Notes: generated by a model not told the origin, from the sequence alone. A stretch of DNA of 64,000 bases from Methylocystis silviterrae (GCF_013350005.1 NZ_JABVWW010000013.1:33317-97316); one strand, 5' to 3'. Numbered from the stretch's first letter, positions 37,686 through 47,489 are shown. Program-made: numbers and translations.

Positions 37686-38426
37686 GTGCCCCGCTTCGCG
37701 CTGACGGTCGAATATGACGGCGGCCCTTTCATCGGTTGGCAGCGGCAGGCGAATGGCGTTTCCATCCAGCAGCGCCTTGAAGAGGCCGTGGCTGCGATCA
37801 ATGGCGGCGCGCGCGCCGTCGTTCATGGCGCGGGCCGCACCGACGCCGGCGTGCATGCGCTGGGGCAGATGGCGCATGTCGATCTTGCGCGCGATTGGCG
37901 CGTCGATCGGCTGCGCGACGCGATCAATGCGCATCTGAAGCCGGACCCGATCGCGGTGCTCGCGGCGCGCGCGGTCGGCGAGGATTTCGAAGCGCGCTTT
38001 TCCGCCATCCGCCGTCATTATCTCTATGTCATCGACAATCGCCGCGCGCCCTTGGCGCTGAACCTCGGCCGCGCCTGGCACGTCAAGCGGCCGCTCGACG
38101 CGCAAGCCATGCATGAAGCCGCGCGGTCGCTCGTCGGCCGTCATGACTTCACGACCTTTCGCGCCTCGGAATGCCAGGCGAATTCGCCGATGCGCACGCT
38201 GGAGCGTCTCGACGTGCGCCGCGATGGCGAGCGCATCGAGATCGTCGCATCGGCGCGCTCCTTCCTGCACAATCAGGTGCGCTCCATGGCGGGCTCGTTG
38301 GAGCATGTCGGCAGCGGCAAGTGGCGCGTCGAGGATCTGGCGCTGGCGCTCTTGGCGAAAGACCGTGCGCGCTGCGGACAGGTCGCGCCGCCGCACGGTC
38401 TTTACCTTGTTGCTGTCGATTATTAG
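37686..38426 (+). CDS. truA: tRNA pseudouridine(38-40) synthase
   Basis: 246 aa. Catalytic Asp in [16 protein letters not shown]; also [34 protein letters not shown] and [11 protein letters not shown]. It isomerises uridines in the tRNA anticodon stem. GTG start at 37686, one base after the fmt stop; the frame is open to a GTG at 37665 within fmt, which I consider less likely. Confidence 0.94.
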   Translation: MPRFALTVEYDGGPFIGWQRQANGVSIQQRLEEAVAAINGGARAVVHGAGRTDAGVHALGQMAHVDLARDWRVDRLRDAINAHLKPDPIAVLAARAVGEDFEARFSAIRRHYLYVIDNRRAPLALNLGRAWHVKRPLDAQAMHEAARSLVGRHDFTTFRASECQANSPMRTLERLDVRRDGERIEIVASARSFLHNQVRSMAGSLEHVGSGKWRVEDLALALLAKDRARCGQVAPPHGLYLVAVDY

Positions 38427-38447
38427 CGATTTGCGCGAGGACGCCCG

Positions 38448-38663
38448 CTACGGCTTATCGCCCGCGCCTTGCTCGTCACCCGGCGTCGGTTTGTTCGCGT
38501 CCTGCTTCGGCGCTGGCGGCTTCGCCGGCTTCTTTGCTGCATGTTTCGTGGCGCCGGGCGCGTTGGCGGATCTGTCTTCCTTCGCAAGCGCGTCGTGAAT
38601 GGGAAGGAAGCTCGCCGATAGCACGGCAGCCAATATGCCGTTCACGCAGGGTCGCTGATTCAT
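38448..38663 (-). CDS. Small secreted protein, paralogue of the next upstream gene
   Basis: 71 aa. N-terminal signal peptide sharing MNQRPCVNGILAAVLSAS and the cleavage end ALAKE with the gene at 38855-39064. The mature part is short, Lys/Pro/Ala-rich and ends GAGDKP. No family recognised. GAGG lies upstream; an in-frame GTG at 38666 precedes the ATG. The repeated arrangement on the same strand indicates a gene duplication in which the signal peptide is conserved and the mature part is not. Confidence 0.6.
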   Translation of the reverse strand: MNQRPCVNGILAAVLSASFLPIHDALAKEDRSANAPGATKHAAKKPAKPPAPKQDANKPTPGDEQGAGDKP

Positions 38664-38838
38664 CACTGGATGGTCCCCTCGAAGTGAGAGCCCCCCGCCG
38701 AATCAACCGGCCCGCCCCGCAGACATCAGGCCGGTCAACGATGATGAAGTTGGGTCGCCGCCACGCCTACGCTGCGGTGATTTCATGACGGAATTCGCGC
38801 AGTTAGCGTCAGTTTGACGAATTGGTTAATGAAGTCAT

Positions 38839-38864
38839 AAAAAAAATTGCGGCGTCATTCGCCG
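38839..38864 (-). terminator. Rho-independent terminator of the small secreted protein gene
   Basis: On the minus strand CGGCG-AATGA-CGCCG is followed by CAA and eight T. The loop contains the TGA stop of the gene, so the terminator overlaps the coding end. Confidence 0.8.
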
Positions 38865-39064
38865 TCGGCTGCTTCCGTTTCCTCCGGTTTGACCGCCTCT
38901 CCCACGGAGACCTCGTTCTTGACCGGCAAAGAGGCGGGAAGTCTCACGGCCGGCCGCTGTGCGGTCGGAGTTTTCTCCTGCGCGAGCGCGCCGTGAAGCG
39001 GGATAACGCTGGCGGACAGGACCGCCGCGAGAATGCCGTTAACGCAGGGTCGACGATTGGTCAT
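38855..39064 (-). CDS. Small secreted protein, paralogue pair member
   Basis: 69 aa. Signal peptide MTNRRPCVNGILAAVLSAS followed by a cleavage region (HGALAQE), then a short hydrophilic mature part rich in Pro, Val and Glu. GAGGA 4 bases before the ATG, and a strong intrinsic terminator at its end, argue for a real, independently transcribed gene. The mature sequence differs from its paralogue at 38448. Function unknown; a Cys and a Pro in the signal peptide are conserved in both. Confidence 0.65.
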   Translation of the reverse strand: MTNRRPCVNGILAAVLSASVIPLHGALAQEKTPTAQRPAVRLPASLPVKNEVSVGEAVKPEETEAADGE

Positions 39065-39167
39065 ATATCCTCGCTGTCAGGGCGCCGACTCAGCTGCCGC
39101 CGCGACTATAGAGCGTCAAAAAAGTGGCGAGAAAGCGTCGGCTTAGGTATGCAGCCCTCGGCGCAGG

Positions 39168-39908
39168 TCAAGAGCCGCTGAACCAATTGTAGCCCTTGTC
39201 CTCCCAGTAGCCGCCCGGATAGTCGTTCGTCACGAAGATCTCGCCGATGAATTTCGGATTCTTGAAGCCGAGTTTCGTCGGAAGGCGCAGGCGCAGCGGG
39301 TAGCCGTATTTGGCCTCGGTGAAGTCAAGCGCCAGCAGCGTTTGCGGATGCAGCGCGCTCGGCATGTCGATGCTCGAGTAATATTTGTCGGCGCATCTGA
39401 AACCGACGTAACGCGCCGTCAGATCGGCGCCGATCCGTTCGAGAAAATGCCGAAAGGCGACGCCGCGCCATTTGCCGATCGCGCTCCAGCCCTCGACGCA
39501 GACGAGGCGGGTGATCTGGCTGGATTGCGGCAGCGCGCGCAAGTCGCCGAGGCTCCAGGGCCGTTTGTCCGCGATGAGGCCCGAGACCTGCAGTCGATAG
39601 TTCTCGCCGTCGATGACCGGAATATCCTGTTCTTCGTAATAGGCGTTGAAGGGGAAAGGCGTCGTGACGTCCGCCTCAGAATAGGTCGGCGCGAGCTTCG
39701 CGGGATCGAAAAGCGCCGCCTGGACGCGGTCGTTAAAGCGCGACATTGTCAAAAGCAGCCGATCGACGGCGTCGTCGTCCTTCAATGTGCAGCCCGAAAG
39801 GAGCGACAGCGCGCCAAGCGACAGGCCTTGCTTGAGAAAGAGACGGCGTTCGAGCCGCGCGATCTGCGGCCGAAAGGCGGAAAGACGTTCGCTGCGAGGC
39901 GGCTTCAT
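39168..39908 (-). CDS. Molybdopterin-dependent oxidoreductase (sulfite oxidase/MsrP-like)
   Basis: 246 aa. N-terminal twin-arginine type signal RRLFLKQGLSLGALSLLSGC, which also ends as a lipobox. Mo-cofactor domain with the Mo-ligand Cys in RLVCVEGWSAIGKW, then FRCADKYYSSIDM and PLRLRLPTKLGFKNPKFI. It resembles the YedY/MsrP branch, smaller than sulfite oxidases. Encoded after a cytochrome b protein with ATGA overlap, so electrons probably come from the membrane. Substrate unknown. Confidence 0.85.
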   Translation of the reverse strand: MKPPRSERLSAFRPQIARLERRLFLKQGLSLGALSLLSGCTLKDDDAVDRLLLTMSRFNDRVQAALFDPAKLAPTYSEADVTTPFPFNAYYEEQDIPVIDGENYRLQVSGLIADKRPWSLGDLRALPQSSQITRLVCVEGWSAIGKWRGVAFRHFLERIGADLTARYVGFRCADKYYSSIDMPSALHPQTLLALDFTEAKYGYPLRLRLPTKLGFKNPKFIGEIFVTNDYPGGYWEDKGYNWFSGS

Positions 39909-40522
39909 CGCTGCGCCTCCGCCCGTCCGGTGAACATCGGCGCCAGAATGCCTTTGACGCTCACGGCGAGTCCGATGTGAACGACAAGGAAAGCAACGAT
40001 CGTCGCCATCGCGAAGAAATGCACTACTCGCGCCGCCTCATAGCCGCCCATCAGCGCCGTCAGCCCCTGAAGCTGCACGGGCTTCCAAATGGCGAGGCCC
40101 GACAGAATGGCGACGATCACGGCAAGAATGATCCCAACGTAAAATACGCGCTGAGCGGCGTTGTAGCGGCCGGGCGCATGATTGAGGTGGCCTCGCATCG
40201 CGACCAATAAGTCGTCGAACGCGCCGCGGAGCGAGATCGGCATGAAGCTTCTTCGGAAGTGGCCCGAAACCAGGCCGTAAGCGAGATAAGCCAATCCGTT
40301 GAGCGCCAGGAGCCACATCGCCGCGAAATGCCAGGCGAGCGCGCCCGCGAGCCAACCACCCAAAGTGAAATCCTTAGGAAATTCGAAGCCAAAGAGCGGC
40401 GAGGCGTTGTAAATGCGCCAGCCGCTCAGCACCATGACGAAGATCGCGAAGGCGTTCACCCAATGCGTCACCCGAACGAAGAGCGGGTGGATCGTCCTAG
40501 GCTTATCGGCGCCGCCAACCAT
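39905..40522 (-). CDS. Cytochrome b561-type membrane protein, partner of the Mo-oxidoreductase
   Basis: 205 aa with four membrane helices (WVNAFAIFVMVLSGW; WHFAAMWLLALNGLAYLAYG; VFYVGIILAVIVAILSGLAIW; FFAMATIVAFLVVHIGLAVSV). Histidines suited to two b hemes are present (RVTHWVNA, LAWHFAAMW, RVVHFFAM, VVHIGLAVS). AGGAGA 7 bases before the ATG at 40522 fixes the start. It likely passes quinol electrons to the Mo protein, an arrangement like MsrQ with MsrP but with a different membrane family. Confidence 0.85.
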   Translation of the reverse strand: MVGGADKPRTIHPLFVRVTHWVNAFAIFVMVLSGWRIYNASPLFGFEFPKDFTLGGWLAGALAWHFAAMWLLALNGLAYLAYGLVSGHFRRSFMPISLRGAFDDLLVAMRGHLNHAPGRYNAAQRVFYVGIILAVIVAILSGLAIWKPVQLQGLTALMGGYEAARVVHFFAMATIVAFLVVHIGLAVSVKGILAPMFTGRAEAQR

Positions 40523-40651
40523 GACGGTTTCTCCTCTTTGCGCCAACATATGGCTCGAAGCGTCGAAAACGAAGGCCTCGCAGGCGCGTTGACAGGCCGG
40601 TCGCCTTCGCCCATGAGGGCGAAGCTTTGATCAAAGGGAATATGGCGGCTC

Positions 40652-41662
40652 ATGCGCGTCTTTGTGACCGGCACGGCAGGTTTCATCGGCTTTCACTTGG
40701 CGAAGCGCCTGTTAGAGGCCGGGCATCTGGTGGACGGCTACGACGGCATGACGCCTTATTACGATCCGGGTCTCAAGGAGGCGCGGCGCGCCATTCTGCT
40801 GCGCAGCAACGGCTTTCGCGACACGATCGCCATGCTGGAGGACATGGAGGCGCTGACTCGCGCTGCGGAGGAGGCCGCGCCGGACGTCATCATCCATCTC
40901 GCGGCGCAGGCGGGCGTGCGCTACTCGCTGCAAAATCCGCGCGCCTATGTCGACGCCAATCTCGTCGGCGCCTTCAACGTCATGGAGATCGCGCGACTGC
41001 TGAAGCCGCGCCATTTTCTGGTCGCCTCGACGAGCTCGGTCTATGGCGCGAGCCCTACCGTGCCATTTCACGAGAGCGATCGAACCGATTTCCCTTTGAC
41101 TCTTTACGCCGCGACGAAGAAAGCCGGCGAAGCCATGGCGCATTCCTATGCGCATCTGTGGTCGATCCCGACGACGATGTTTCGCTTCTTCACCGTCTAC
41201 GGGCCGTGGGGACGCCCGGACATGGCCCCGTTGAAATTCGTCGACGCCATCGAGAACGACCGGGTCATCGACATCTATAATCACGGCGACATGTCGCGTG
41301 ACTTCACCTATGTCGCAGACCTCGTCGAAGGCGTCGTGCGGCTGATCGATTGCGTTCCCGAGCGGGATTCAAGCGACGACAGCGTGTCGCCCGTGGCGCC
41401 GTTTCGTATCGTCAATATCGGTCGCGGCGAGCCGGTGAAGCTTCTCGACTTTATCGAGACGATCGAAAGGGCTCTCGGGAAAAAGGCCAAACGCAACTAT
41501 CTCGACATGCAGCCCGGCGACGTGCCGCGCACCTTCGCCAGCGCGGACCTGTTGAAGCGCCTGACCGGCTATCGCCCGCATACGTCGCTCGATGAGGGAG
41601 TCGCAGCGCTCGTCGAATGGTATCGCGAGTATCGCCGCGCTCATGGAGAATTGTCGTATTAA
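40652..41662 (+). CDS. NAD-dependent epimerase, UDP-glucuronate 4-epimerase-like
   Basis: 336 aa extended SDR. NAD motif [17 protein letters not shown], then [21 protein letters not shown], catalytic STSSVYG and [10 protein letters not shown], and [17 protein letters not shown], all characteristic of UDP-glucuronate epimerases of the LpsL/GAE type. It would supply UDP-galacturonate for surface polysaccharide. Single gene, divergent from the Mo-oxidoreductase unit. Confidence 0.88.
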   Translation: MRVFVTGTAGFIGFHLAKRLLEAGHLVDGYDGMTPYYDPGLKEARRAILLRSNGFRDTIAMLEDMEALTRAAEEAAPDVIIHLAAQAGVRYSLQNPRAYVDANLVGAFNVMEIARLLKPRHFLVASTSSVYGASPTVPFHESDRTDFPLTLYAATKKAGEAMAHSYAHLWSIPTTMFRFFTVYGPWGRPDMAPLKFVDAIENDRVIDIYNHGDMSRDFTYVADLVEGVVRLIDCVPERDSSDDSVSPVAPFRIVNIGRGEPVKLLDFIETIERALGKKAKRNYLDMQPGDVPRTFASADLLKRLTGYRPHTSLDEGVAALVEWYREYRRAHGELSY

Positions 41663-41739
41663 CCGGCCAGCCGCTCGACGCCCTGCGTCGCGGCCTTCCT
41701 GTCGTAGCCGTCGGCGAGCGGGCGCGCTCCGCAGCATGT

Positions 41740-42015
41740 CTACTTCTTGTTGGCTGAGAGAAATCTGTGCGCGGCGTCTTCGTCGAAGACCGGCGTAATG
41801 TGATTGACGTTGAGGTCTGTCCAGGATTGGAAGAGCTTGCCGAGATCGGCGATGTCGTTGGCTTCGACGATGCTCCAGCCCTCGAGCAGCGTGACGGAAA
41901 GCCAGTTTCCGACGACTTTCATACCCTTTGGCGCGGCGTCGCCGAATTTCTGAAAGCGCTTGAGAACCTCGTCGCGACGTTCGGGCGTCATCTCATAATA
42001 GATCGCAAACAACAT
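41740..42015 (-). CDS. DUF3303 family protein
   Basis: 91 aa. MLFAIYYEMTPERRDEVLKRFQKFG...WLSVTLLEGWSIVEANDIADLGKLFQSWTDLN matches the DUF3303 ferredoxin-like fold. Function unknown. GGGAG about 8 bases before the ATG at 42015; another ATG at 42021 is too close to it. Confidence 0.8.
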   Translation of the reverse strand: MLFAIYYEMTPERRDEVLKRFQKFGDAAPKGMKVVGNWLSVTLLEGWSIVEANDIADLGKLFQSWTDLNVNHITPVFDEDAAHRFLSANKK

Positions 42016-42283
42016 CAGCATTTCTCCCTGCGGATTGGAAAGCGAAAGACGACTGAGCGCGTTTTCTCAAGACTTCTGGCGGGCCGCGCTCAAGGCTGCC
42101 CCAATTCGAAATTCCATACAAGGGCTTGGTCATTGTCGCGCGCGGAGCATTCGTGCGCCGCCGCAGTGTCCGGGGGATGACGTCAGGAAGATTGCCCAAG
42201 CCCCTTCAGGCCAGCGTCCTTCTCGGGCCGCTGCGGCGCCTGGCATATTGGCGCGTCTTCACTGATGAGAGAGAGCGCGCATC

Positions 42284-42712
42284 ATGTCGCAGTTTACCTT
42301 CAATGACGGCAATATTCCATGGAAGCGCCTCGATGGAATCGAACATCTGCTTTTTTCGGTCCTCGATATCGATGATCGAAACGTCCTCCATGTGCTGTTC
42401 AAATTTTCGGCCAATCAGCGGATCGTGCTTCACCGACACTGCGCGCTCAACAAGACATTCGTCATTCAGGGAGAACATCGGCTCTATCACGCGAATGGCG
42501 AACTCAAAGACGTCCGGCCGGCGGGCAGTTACACCGTTAGCCCTCCTGCGGACGACCCTCATCGAGAAGGCGGCGGCGATCAGGACGTCGTCGTGTTGTT
42601 CACCATCTACGATCGTGAAGGCCCGCTCTATGAGATTCTCGATGACGATTCGAATATTGTCGCGACGCTCTCGACGAGTGATTTCGTAAATTTTTACGAT
42701 CGCAAACACTAG
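42284..42712 (+). CDS. Cupin-domain protein
   Basis: 142 aa. A single cupin barrel with metal-ligand type residues in VLHRHCALNKTFVIQGEHRLYH and the second motif PAGSYTVSPPADDPHREGGG. It resembles ChrR-like and acetylacetone-dioxygenase-like cupins; activity unknown. Stand-alone gene ending at a strong palindromic element. Confidence 0.75.
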   Translation: MSQFTFNDGNIPWKRLDGIEHLLFSVLDIDDRNVLHVLFKFSANQRIVLHRHCALNKTFVIQGEHRLYHANGELKDVRPAGSYTVSPPADDPHREGGGDQDVVVLFTIYDREGPLYEILDDDSNIVATLSTSDFVNFYDRKH

Positions 42713-42830
42713 AGCGCTTCCCGATCACATGGATCATGTGATCGATAAGGAATCGCTCAAAATCGAAATGTTGGAGCAGGTCCTCATCGAAAAAGTCTGT
42801 CAACTTTTTCGGAACCTGCTCCAGGCGGTT
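42713..42830. repeat. Palindromic intergenic element with two strong hairpins
   Basis: Hairpin 1: CGATCACATG-GAT-CATGTGATCG, a perfect 10-bp dyad (42722-42744). Hairpin 2: GAGCAGGT...GAAAAAGT with ACTTTTTC...ACCTGCTC (42774-42827). It separates two convergent genes and probably ends both transcripts. Elements of this kind (GAAAAAGT/ACTTTTTC with flanking GAGCA/TGCTC) recur in Rhizobiales intergenic DNA. Confidence 0.75.
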
Positions 42831-42837
42831 CAGCGCG

Positions 42838-44106
42838 CTACGAGAGCCACGCCGGCACATGATCCTGCGCAATGAGCGCGGCGACGCTTGGGCGGGGACG
42901 GATCACCGCGAAGCGGTCGCCGTCAACAAGGACTTCCGGGATAAGAGGCCTTGTGTTGTAGGCGCCTGACTGCACGGCGCCATAGGCTCCGGCCGTCAGC
43001 ACGCAGAGCAATTCGCCGGCGCGCGGCTCCGCAATCTCGCGTCCATGCGCAAGATAGTCGCCCGTCTCGCAGACAGGTCCGACGACGTCGGCGACGATCT
43101 TTGGCCGATCCGCGCTCTGGCGCACCGGGATGATGTCGTGCCAGGCGTCATAGAGCGTCGGACGAATGAGATCGTTCATGCCGGCGTCGACGATCACGAA
43201 GGTCTTGGCGTCGCCATGCTTCACGTAGATGACGCGCGTGACGAGTATGCCGGCGTTGCCGACGATGAGCCGTCCCGGCTCCAGCACCAGTCTGCAGCCG
43301 AGCTCGCCGAAATGCCGGCGCACGATCTCGGCGTATTTCTCGGGATGGTAGGACTGCGGATCGTCGCCGTCGTGATAGGGAATTCCCAATCCGCCGCCGA
43401 GATCGACATGCGAGATATCGTGCCCGTCGGCGCGCAGGTCGCGCACGAGCTCGGCGAGCAGCGAAAAGGCCTCGTCGAAGGGCGCGAGGTCGGTGAGCTG
43501 GGAGCCGATATGCATGTCGGCGCCGGCGAGTTCGATTCCCTTGAGCTTGGCGGCGAAGGCGTAGACCTCCCGCGCCCGCGACAGCGGCACGCCGAATTTG
43601 TTTTCGGCGAGGCCGGTGGAGATCTTCTTATGGGTGCGGGCGTCGACGTCCGGATTGACGCGGAGCGACACGCGCGCCGCACGCCCGAGAGCGACCGCCG
43701 CTTGCGACAGGGCTTCGAGTTCGGGCTCGGACTCGACGTTGAAACAGAAGATTCCGGCGTCAAGCGCCGCTACGATCTCGTCACGCGTCTTGCCGACGCC
43801 GGAAAAGGTGATTTTTTCAGGCGCGACGCCGGCGGCGAGCGCCCGCGCCAGCTCTCCGCCGGAGACCACGTCCATTCCTGCGCCCTCGCGTGCGAGGAGA
43901 CGCAGCACGGCCTGATTGGAGTTGGCCTTCACGGCGTAGCAGACCAGCGCGTCGAGACCGGCGAAGGCCTGTGAAAACACCTGATAGTGGCGTCGGATCG
44001 TCGCCGCGGAATAGCAATAGAAGGGCGTGCCCACCTCATCGGCGAGCGTCGCCACGGCGACCTCCTCGGCGTGGAGCGCGCCGTTTCGATAGTCGAAAAG
44101 ATGCAT
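42838..44106 (-). CDS. lysA: Diaminopimelate decarboxylase
   Basis: 422 aa. PLP Lys in VCYAVKANSNQAVLRLLA, PLP-phosphate segments SGGELARAL and VDLGGGLGIPYHDGD, the active-site region LEPGRLIVGNAGIL, and GPVCETGDYLAH with the catalytic Cys near the end. It makes L-lysine from meso-DAP. Located 4 bases after the lptM-type gene. Confidence 0.97.
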   Translation of the reverse strand: MHLFDYRNGALHAEEVAVATLADEVGTPFYCYSAATIRRHYQVFSQAFAGLDALVCYAVKANSNQAVLRLLAREGAGMDVVSGGELARALAAGVAPEKITFSGVGKTRDEIVAALDAGIFCFNVESEPELEALSQAAVALGRAARVSLRVNPDVDARTHKKISTGLAENKFGVPLSRAREVYAFAAKLKGIELAGADMHIGSQLTDLAPFDEAFSLLAELVRDLRADGHDISHVDLGGGLGIPYHDGDDPQSYHPEKYAEIVRRHFGELGCRLVLEPGRLIVGNAGILVTRVIYVKHGDAKTFVIVDAGMNDLIRPTLYDAWHDIIPVRQSADRPKIVADVVGPVCETGDYLAHGREIAEPRAGELLCVLTAGAYGAVQSGAYNTRPLIPEVLVDGDRFAVIRPRPSVAALIAQDHVPAWLS

Positions 44107-44110
44107 CGGC

Positions 44111-44389
44111 TTACAGCAGCGGGTCGAGCGGGAAGGGATATTGCTCCGGCGGTCGATTGCCGATGGTGCCCGGAATAGGCGGCGGCGGGAGAGAGGTTTC
44201 AGGATCGCCGGCCGCCGGCCGGGGCGCCCCGCGCGCCGCTCTCGCTTCCGCCTCCGCCCGCAGAATCGCCCCGCGCGCCTGAGTTTCGGGCGGCAGCTCC
44301 ACAGGCCCGCGCCGGCCGCAAGCCCCGAGGCTCGCGGCGACGAGCGTCAGCGCAAGAACCGCCAAGGGGCGGCGGGTGAGGAGCGGCAT
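44111..44389 (-). CDS. LptM-like lipoprotein
   Basis: 92 aa. Lipoprotein signal with lipobox SLGAC, mature start CGRRGPVELPPE. The CGRxGPxELPP pattern, next to lysA, is typical of the alphaproteobacterial LptM family, which helps mature the LptD LPS translocon. Start ATG 44389 avoids an unconserved upstream extension. Confidence 0.78.
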   Translation of the reverse strand: MPLLTRRPLAVLALTLVAASLGACGRRGPVELPPETQARGAILRAEAEARAARGAPRPAAGDPETSLPPPPIPGTIGNRPPEQYPFPLDPLL

Positions 44390-44733
44390 TGGAGGCGTCA
44401 CGGCGATTCGTCCTAGGGAGAGCCGGCGCACTATAGCGATGAAGCAAAAAAAGGCGAGGGCGCGGGCGTGACGAAGATCGGCTTCTTTGCGGGCGAGGGA
44501 GAGTCCGGTAGCCGCGCGTCACTATGACCCCGATGAGGCGCGCCGCGCGCGCGCCCGAGCTCTGCTGTTCCAAAACGGAACGGGCGCGGAGTTAATGATT
44601 GCCGTCGACGTGACCGCTGCTCAGCTGCGCTGGACGCGGCGCTCGAAGGAGCCAAATTAACCCAAAAGCGCCAAAAGCCGGGCCATCCATCGGCGCGCCT
44701 TTACGATTTGGCGTCTGCGTGTTTAGGTCAAGC
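44390..44733. other. Divergent intergenic region, lptM-lysA / L,D-transpeptidase
   Basis: About 340 bases. A minus-strand TATAGT (44430-44435) could be the -10 of lptM-lysA, but no matching -35 is evident. I found no gene, RNA or repeat in the rest. Confidence 0.4.
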
Positions 44734-45285
44734 ATGGTCAGCGTTCCGCGTTTATTCGCAGCTCTTGCCGCGGCTGTTTTATTCACAGCGGCCCCTGCCG
44801 GCGCCGCGGTGCGCGTCCGCATCGACCTTGCGGCGCAAAGGCTGGAGGCGGTCACGCCGCAGGGCGAGACCGTCAGCTGGAAAATCTCCAGCGGCCGGCG
44901 GGGTTACGAAACGCCCACGGGAAATTACAGCGTCATGCGCATGGAGGCCGATCATCATTCCGACGAATATGATCAGGCGCCGATGCCCTACGCCATCTTC
45001 TTTTCGCCCCGCGGCCTGGCCATTCACGGGAGCTATGAGCGCGGTTTAGGCCGTCCGCTCTCCCACGGCTGCGTGCGGCTCGCGGTTCCGAACGCGCGGC
45101 AACTCTTCGATTGGGTGGAAAAGCACGGGGCGACGATCGAAATCACCGGCGGCGCCCGCCGCGCGGCCGGTCGCCAGGAGGCGGAGCGCCAGGAGGCGGA
45201 GCGCCCCCGCATGACGCGGCGACCGCGCCCGATTTACGAAGAGCCGTCCTTCGGCTTCGGCCTGGAGAGCTTCTCCCCTTACTAG
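44734..45285 (+). CDS. L,D-transpeptidase (YkuD domain)
   Basis: 183 aa. Signal peptide (LFAALAAAVLFTAAPAGAA), then a YkuD domain with the active-site motif SHGCVRLAVPNA preceded by AIHGSYERGLGRP. It makes 3-3 peptidoglycan cross-links or attaches proteins to the wall. A tandem RQEAERQEAER repeat occurs in the basic tail. ATG at 44734 chosen; GTG at 44719 is alternative. Confidence 0.88.
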   Translation: MVSVPRLFAALAAAVLFTAAPAGAAVRVRIDLAAQRLEAVTPQGETVSWKISSGRRGYETPTGNYSVMRMEADHHSDEYDQAPMPYAIFFSPRGLAIHGSYERGLGRPLSHGCVRLAVPNARQLFDWVEKHGATIEITGGARRAAGRQEAERQEAERPRMTRRPRPIYEEPSFGFGLESFSPY

Positions 45286-45428
45286 AGCTGCCCGATCCCG
45301 CAGCGTTGCATCTGGGCAACACTCAGGGACTGAATCGACATGGATGCTGCGGCGCGTTTGCCGGGCTTCTTATTAACGGGTAATGCTCGGATTTCTGGCG
45401 CTTGGTGTTGACGAGCAGAGTAGAGACA

Positions 45429-47357
45429 TTGACGACATCCAAAACACCCCTTCTCGATCGCATCGCCTCCCCCGAAGATCTGCGCAAGCTACGTCCCCAC
45501 GAGCTCAAGCAGGTCGCGGAGGATTTGCGGCGCGAGACGATCGACGCCGTGTCCGTGACCGGCGGCCATCTTGGCGCGGGCCTTGGCGTCGTCGAGCTGA
45601 CGGTCGCCCTGCACTATGTTTTCGACACGCCGCGGGACAAGGTGATCTGGGACGTCGGCCACCAGACCTATCCCCACAAGATCCTCACCGGCAGGCGCGA
45701 CCGCATCCGCACGCTGCGCATGGGCGGGGGGCTGTCCGGCTTCACCAAGCGCGCCGAGAGCGAATATGACGCCTTCGGCGCCGGCCATTCCTCGACGTCG
45801 ATCTCAGCGGGACTCGGCATGGCCGTGGCGCGGGATCTCGGCGACGGCGACAATCACGTCGTGGCGGTGATCGGCGACAGCTCGATGTCGGCCGGCATGG
45901 CCTATGAGGCGCTGAACAACGCCGGGGCGCTGCACTCTCGCCTGATCGTCATTCTGAACGACAATGACATGTCGATCGCCCCGCCCACGGGCGCCATGTC
46001 CGCCTATCTCGCCCGCCTGGTTTCGGGCGGCGCCTACCGCTCGATCCGTGAGGCCGCCAAACAGCTCGCCAGCCATTTGCCGCGCTTCATCTACGACAAA
46101 GCCCGCAAGGCCGAGGAGTTCTCGCGCAGCTTCATCACCGGCGGCACGATGTTCGAGGAACTCGGCTTCTATTATGTCGGGCCGATCGACGGCCACAATC
46201 TCGACCATTTGCTGCCCGTGCTCAAGAACGTCCGCGACAAGGACGACGGGCCTGTCCTGGTTCACGTCGTCACGCAGAAGGGCAAGGGATTTGGGCCGGC
46301 GGAGGAATCGGCCGACAAATGCCACGCCGTCAATAAATTCGACGTCGCGACCGGCATCCAGATCAAGCCCAAGGCCAATGCGCCGACCTATACGAATATT
46401 TTCGCCAAGGCCCTGGTCGCCGAAGCCGAACATGACGACAAGATCGTCGCCATCACGGCGGCGATGCCATCGGGCACCGGCCTCGATATTTTCGGAAAGG
46501 CCTTCCCGCATCGCACCTTCGACGTGGCCATCGCCGAGCAGCACGCCGTCACTTTCGCGGCCGGCCTCGCCTGCGAGGGCTATAAGCCCTTCTGCGCGCT
46601 GTATTCGACCTTCCTGCAGCGCGGCTACGATCAGGTCGTTCACGACGTGGCGATCCAGAACCTGCCGGTGCGCTTCGCCATCGATCGCGCCGGCCTCGTC
46701 GGCGCCGACGGTCCGACGCACGCCGGCGCTTTCGATCTGGCCTATCTCGGCTGCCTGCCGGGTTTCGTCATCATGGCGCCCTCCGACGAGGGCGAGTTGA
46801 TGCATATGGTGGCGACGTCGGCCGCCTATGACGACGGCCCGAGCGCCTTCCGCTATCCGCGCGGCGAGGGGCTCGGCGTCGACCTGCCGGAACGCGGCGA
46901 AATTCTCGAGATCGGCAAGGGCCGTATCCTGCGCGAGGGTTCGAAGGTCGCGATCCTCTCGCTCGGCACGCGGCTCGCCGACTCGCTGAAGGCGGCGGCC
47001 GAGCTCGAAAGTTACGGCGTGTCGACCACCGTCGCCGACGCCCGCTTCGCCAAGCCCATCGACCGTGACCTGCTGCGCCGGCTCGCCGCCAATCACGAGG
47101 CGCTTATCGTCGTCGAAGAAGGATCCATCGGCGGTTTTGGCTCCCAGGTCTTTCAGGCGCTCTCCGAAGATGGGATGCTGGACGGCGTGCGCGGCGCGTT
47201 CAAATTCCGCAGCATGACCCTGCCGGACGCCTACATCGATCATGACAAGCATGAGCTGATGATCGCCAAGGCGATGCTCGACAGCAAGGCGATCGTCGGC
47301 AAGGCGCTGGAGCTCCTGGGCGACGAAAAGGCCGCGGCGCGGGTGATGATCGCCTAA
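45429..47357 (+). CDS. dxs: 1-deoxy-D-xylulose-5-phosphate synthase
   Basis: 642 aa from TTG at 45429. It condenses pyruvate and glyceraldehyde 3-phosphate to DXP, feeding the MEP pathway, thiamine and pyridoxal. Signatures: [20 protein letters not shown] site [33 protein letters not shown] with the catalytic Glu. Earlier in-frame starts (TTG 45402, GTG 45405) are possible; 45429 gives the typical [13 protein letters not shown]-terminus. Confidence 0.95.
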   Translation: MTTSKTPLLDRIASPEDLRKLRPHELKQVAEDLRRETIDAVSVTGGHLGAGLGVVELTVALHYVFDTPRDKVIWDVGHQTYPHKILTGRRDRIRTLRMGGGLSGFTKRAESEYDAFGAGHSSTSISAGLGMAVARDLGDGDNHVVAVIGDSSMSAGMAYEALNNAGALHSRLIVILNDNDMSIAPPTGAMSAYLARLVSGGAYRSIREAAKQLASHLPRFIYDKARKAEEFSRSFITGGTMFEELGFYYVGPIDGHNLDHLLPVLKNVRDKDDGPVLVHVVTQKGKGFGPAEESADKCHAVNKFDVATGIQIKPKANAPTYTNIFAKALVAEAEHDDKIVAITAAMPSGTGLDIFGKAFPHRTFDVAIAEQHAVTFAAGLACEGYKPFCALYSTFLQRGYDQVVHDVAIQNLPVRFAIDRAGLVGADGPTHAGAFDLAYLGCLPGFVIMAPSDEGELMHMVATSAAYDDGPSAFRYPRGEGLGVDLPERGEILEIGKGRILREGSKVAILSLGTRLADSLKAAAELESYGVSTTVADARFAKPIDRDLLRRLAANHEALIVVEEGSIGGFGSQVFQALSEDGMLDGVRGAFKFRSMTLPDAYIDHDKHELMIAKAMLDSKAIVGKALELLGDEKAAARVMIA

Positions 47358-47436
47358 GGCGCGCGCACCGCGCTTGCGTGGAAGTCTTCTCCCCAACAAA
47401 AATTGGCCGCTCCCGCGCGATCAGCGGCGCGCGCCA

Positions 47437-47459
47437 ACCCTCTCGCTTTGGGAGAGGGT
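47437..47459. repeat. Short hairpin element after dxs
   Basis: ACCCTCTC-GCTTTGG-GAGAGGGT, an 8-bp perfect stem in the gap between dxs and the DUF123 gene. It resembles the CCCTCTCCC/GGGAGAGGG class of interspersed hairpins; it may contribute to dxs termination. Confidence 0.45.
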
Positions 47460-47489
47460 GGCGCTCGGGATTTTTCATTGAATACGCCG

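Noticed and set aside
45804..47399. 531-codon minus-strand frame opposite dxs
   Set aside because: Shadow frame with biased composition and no family features.
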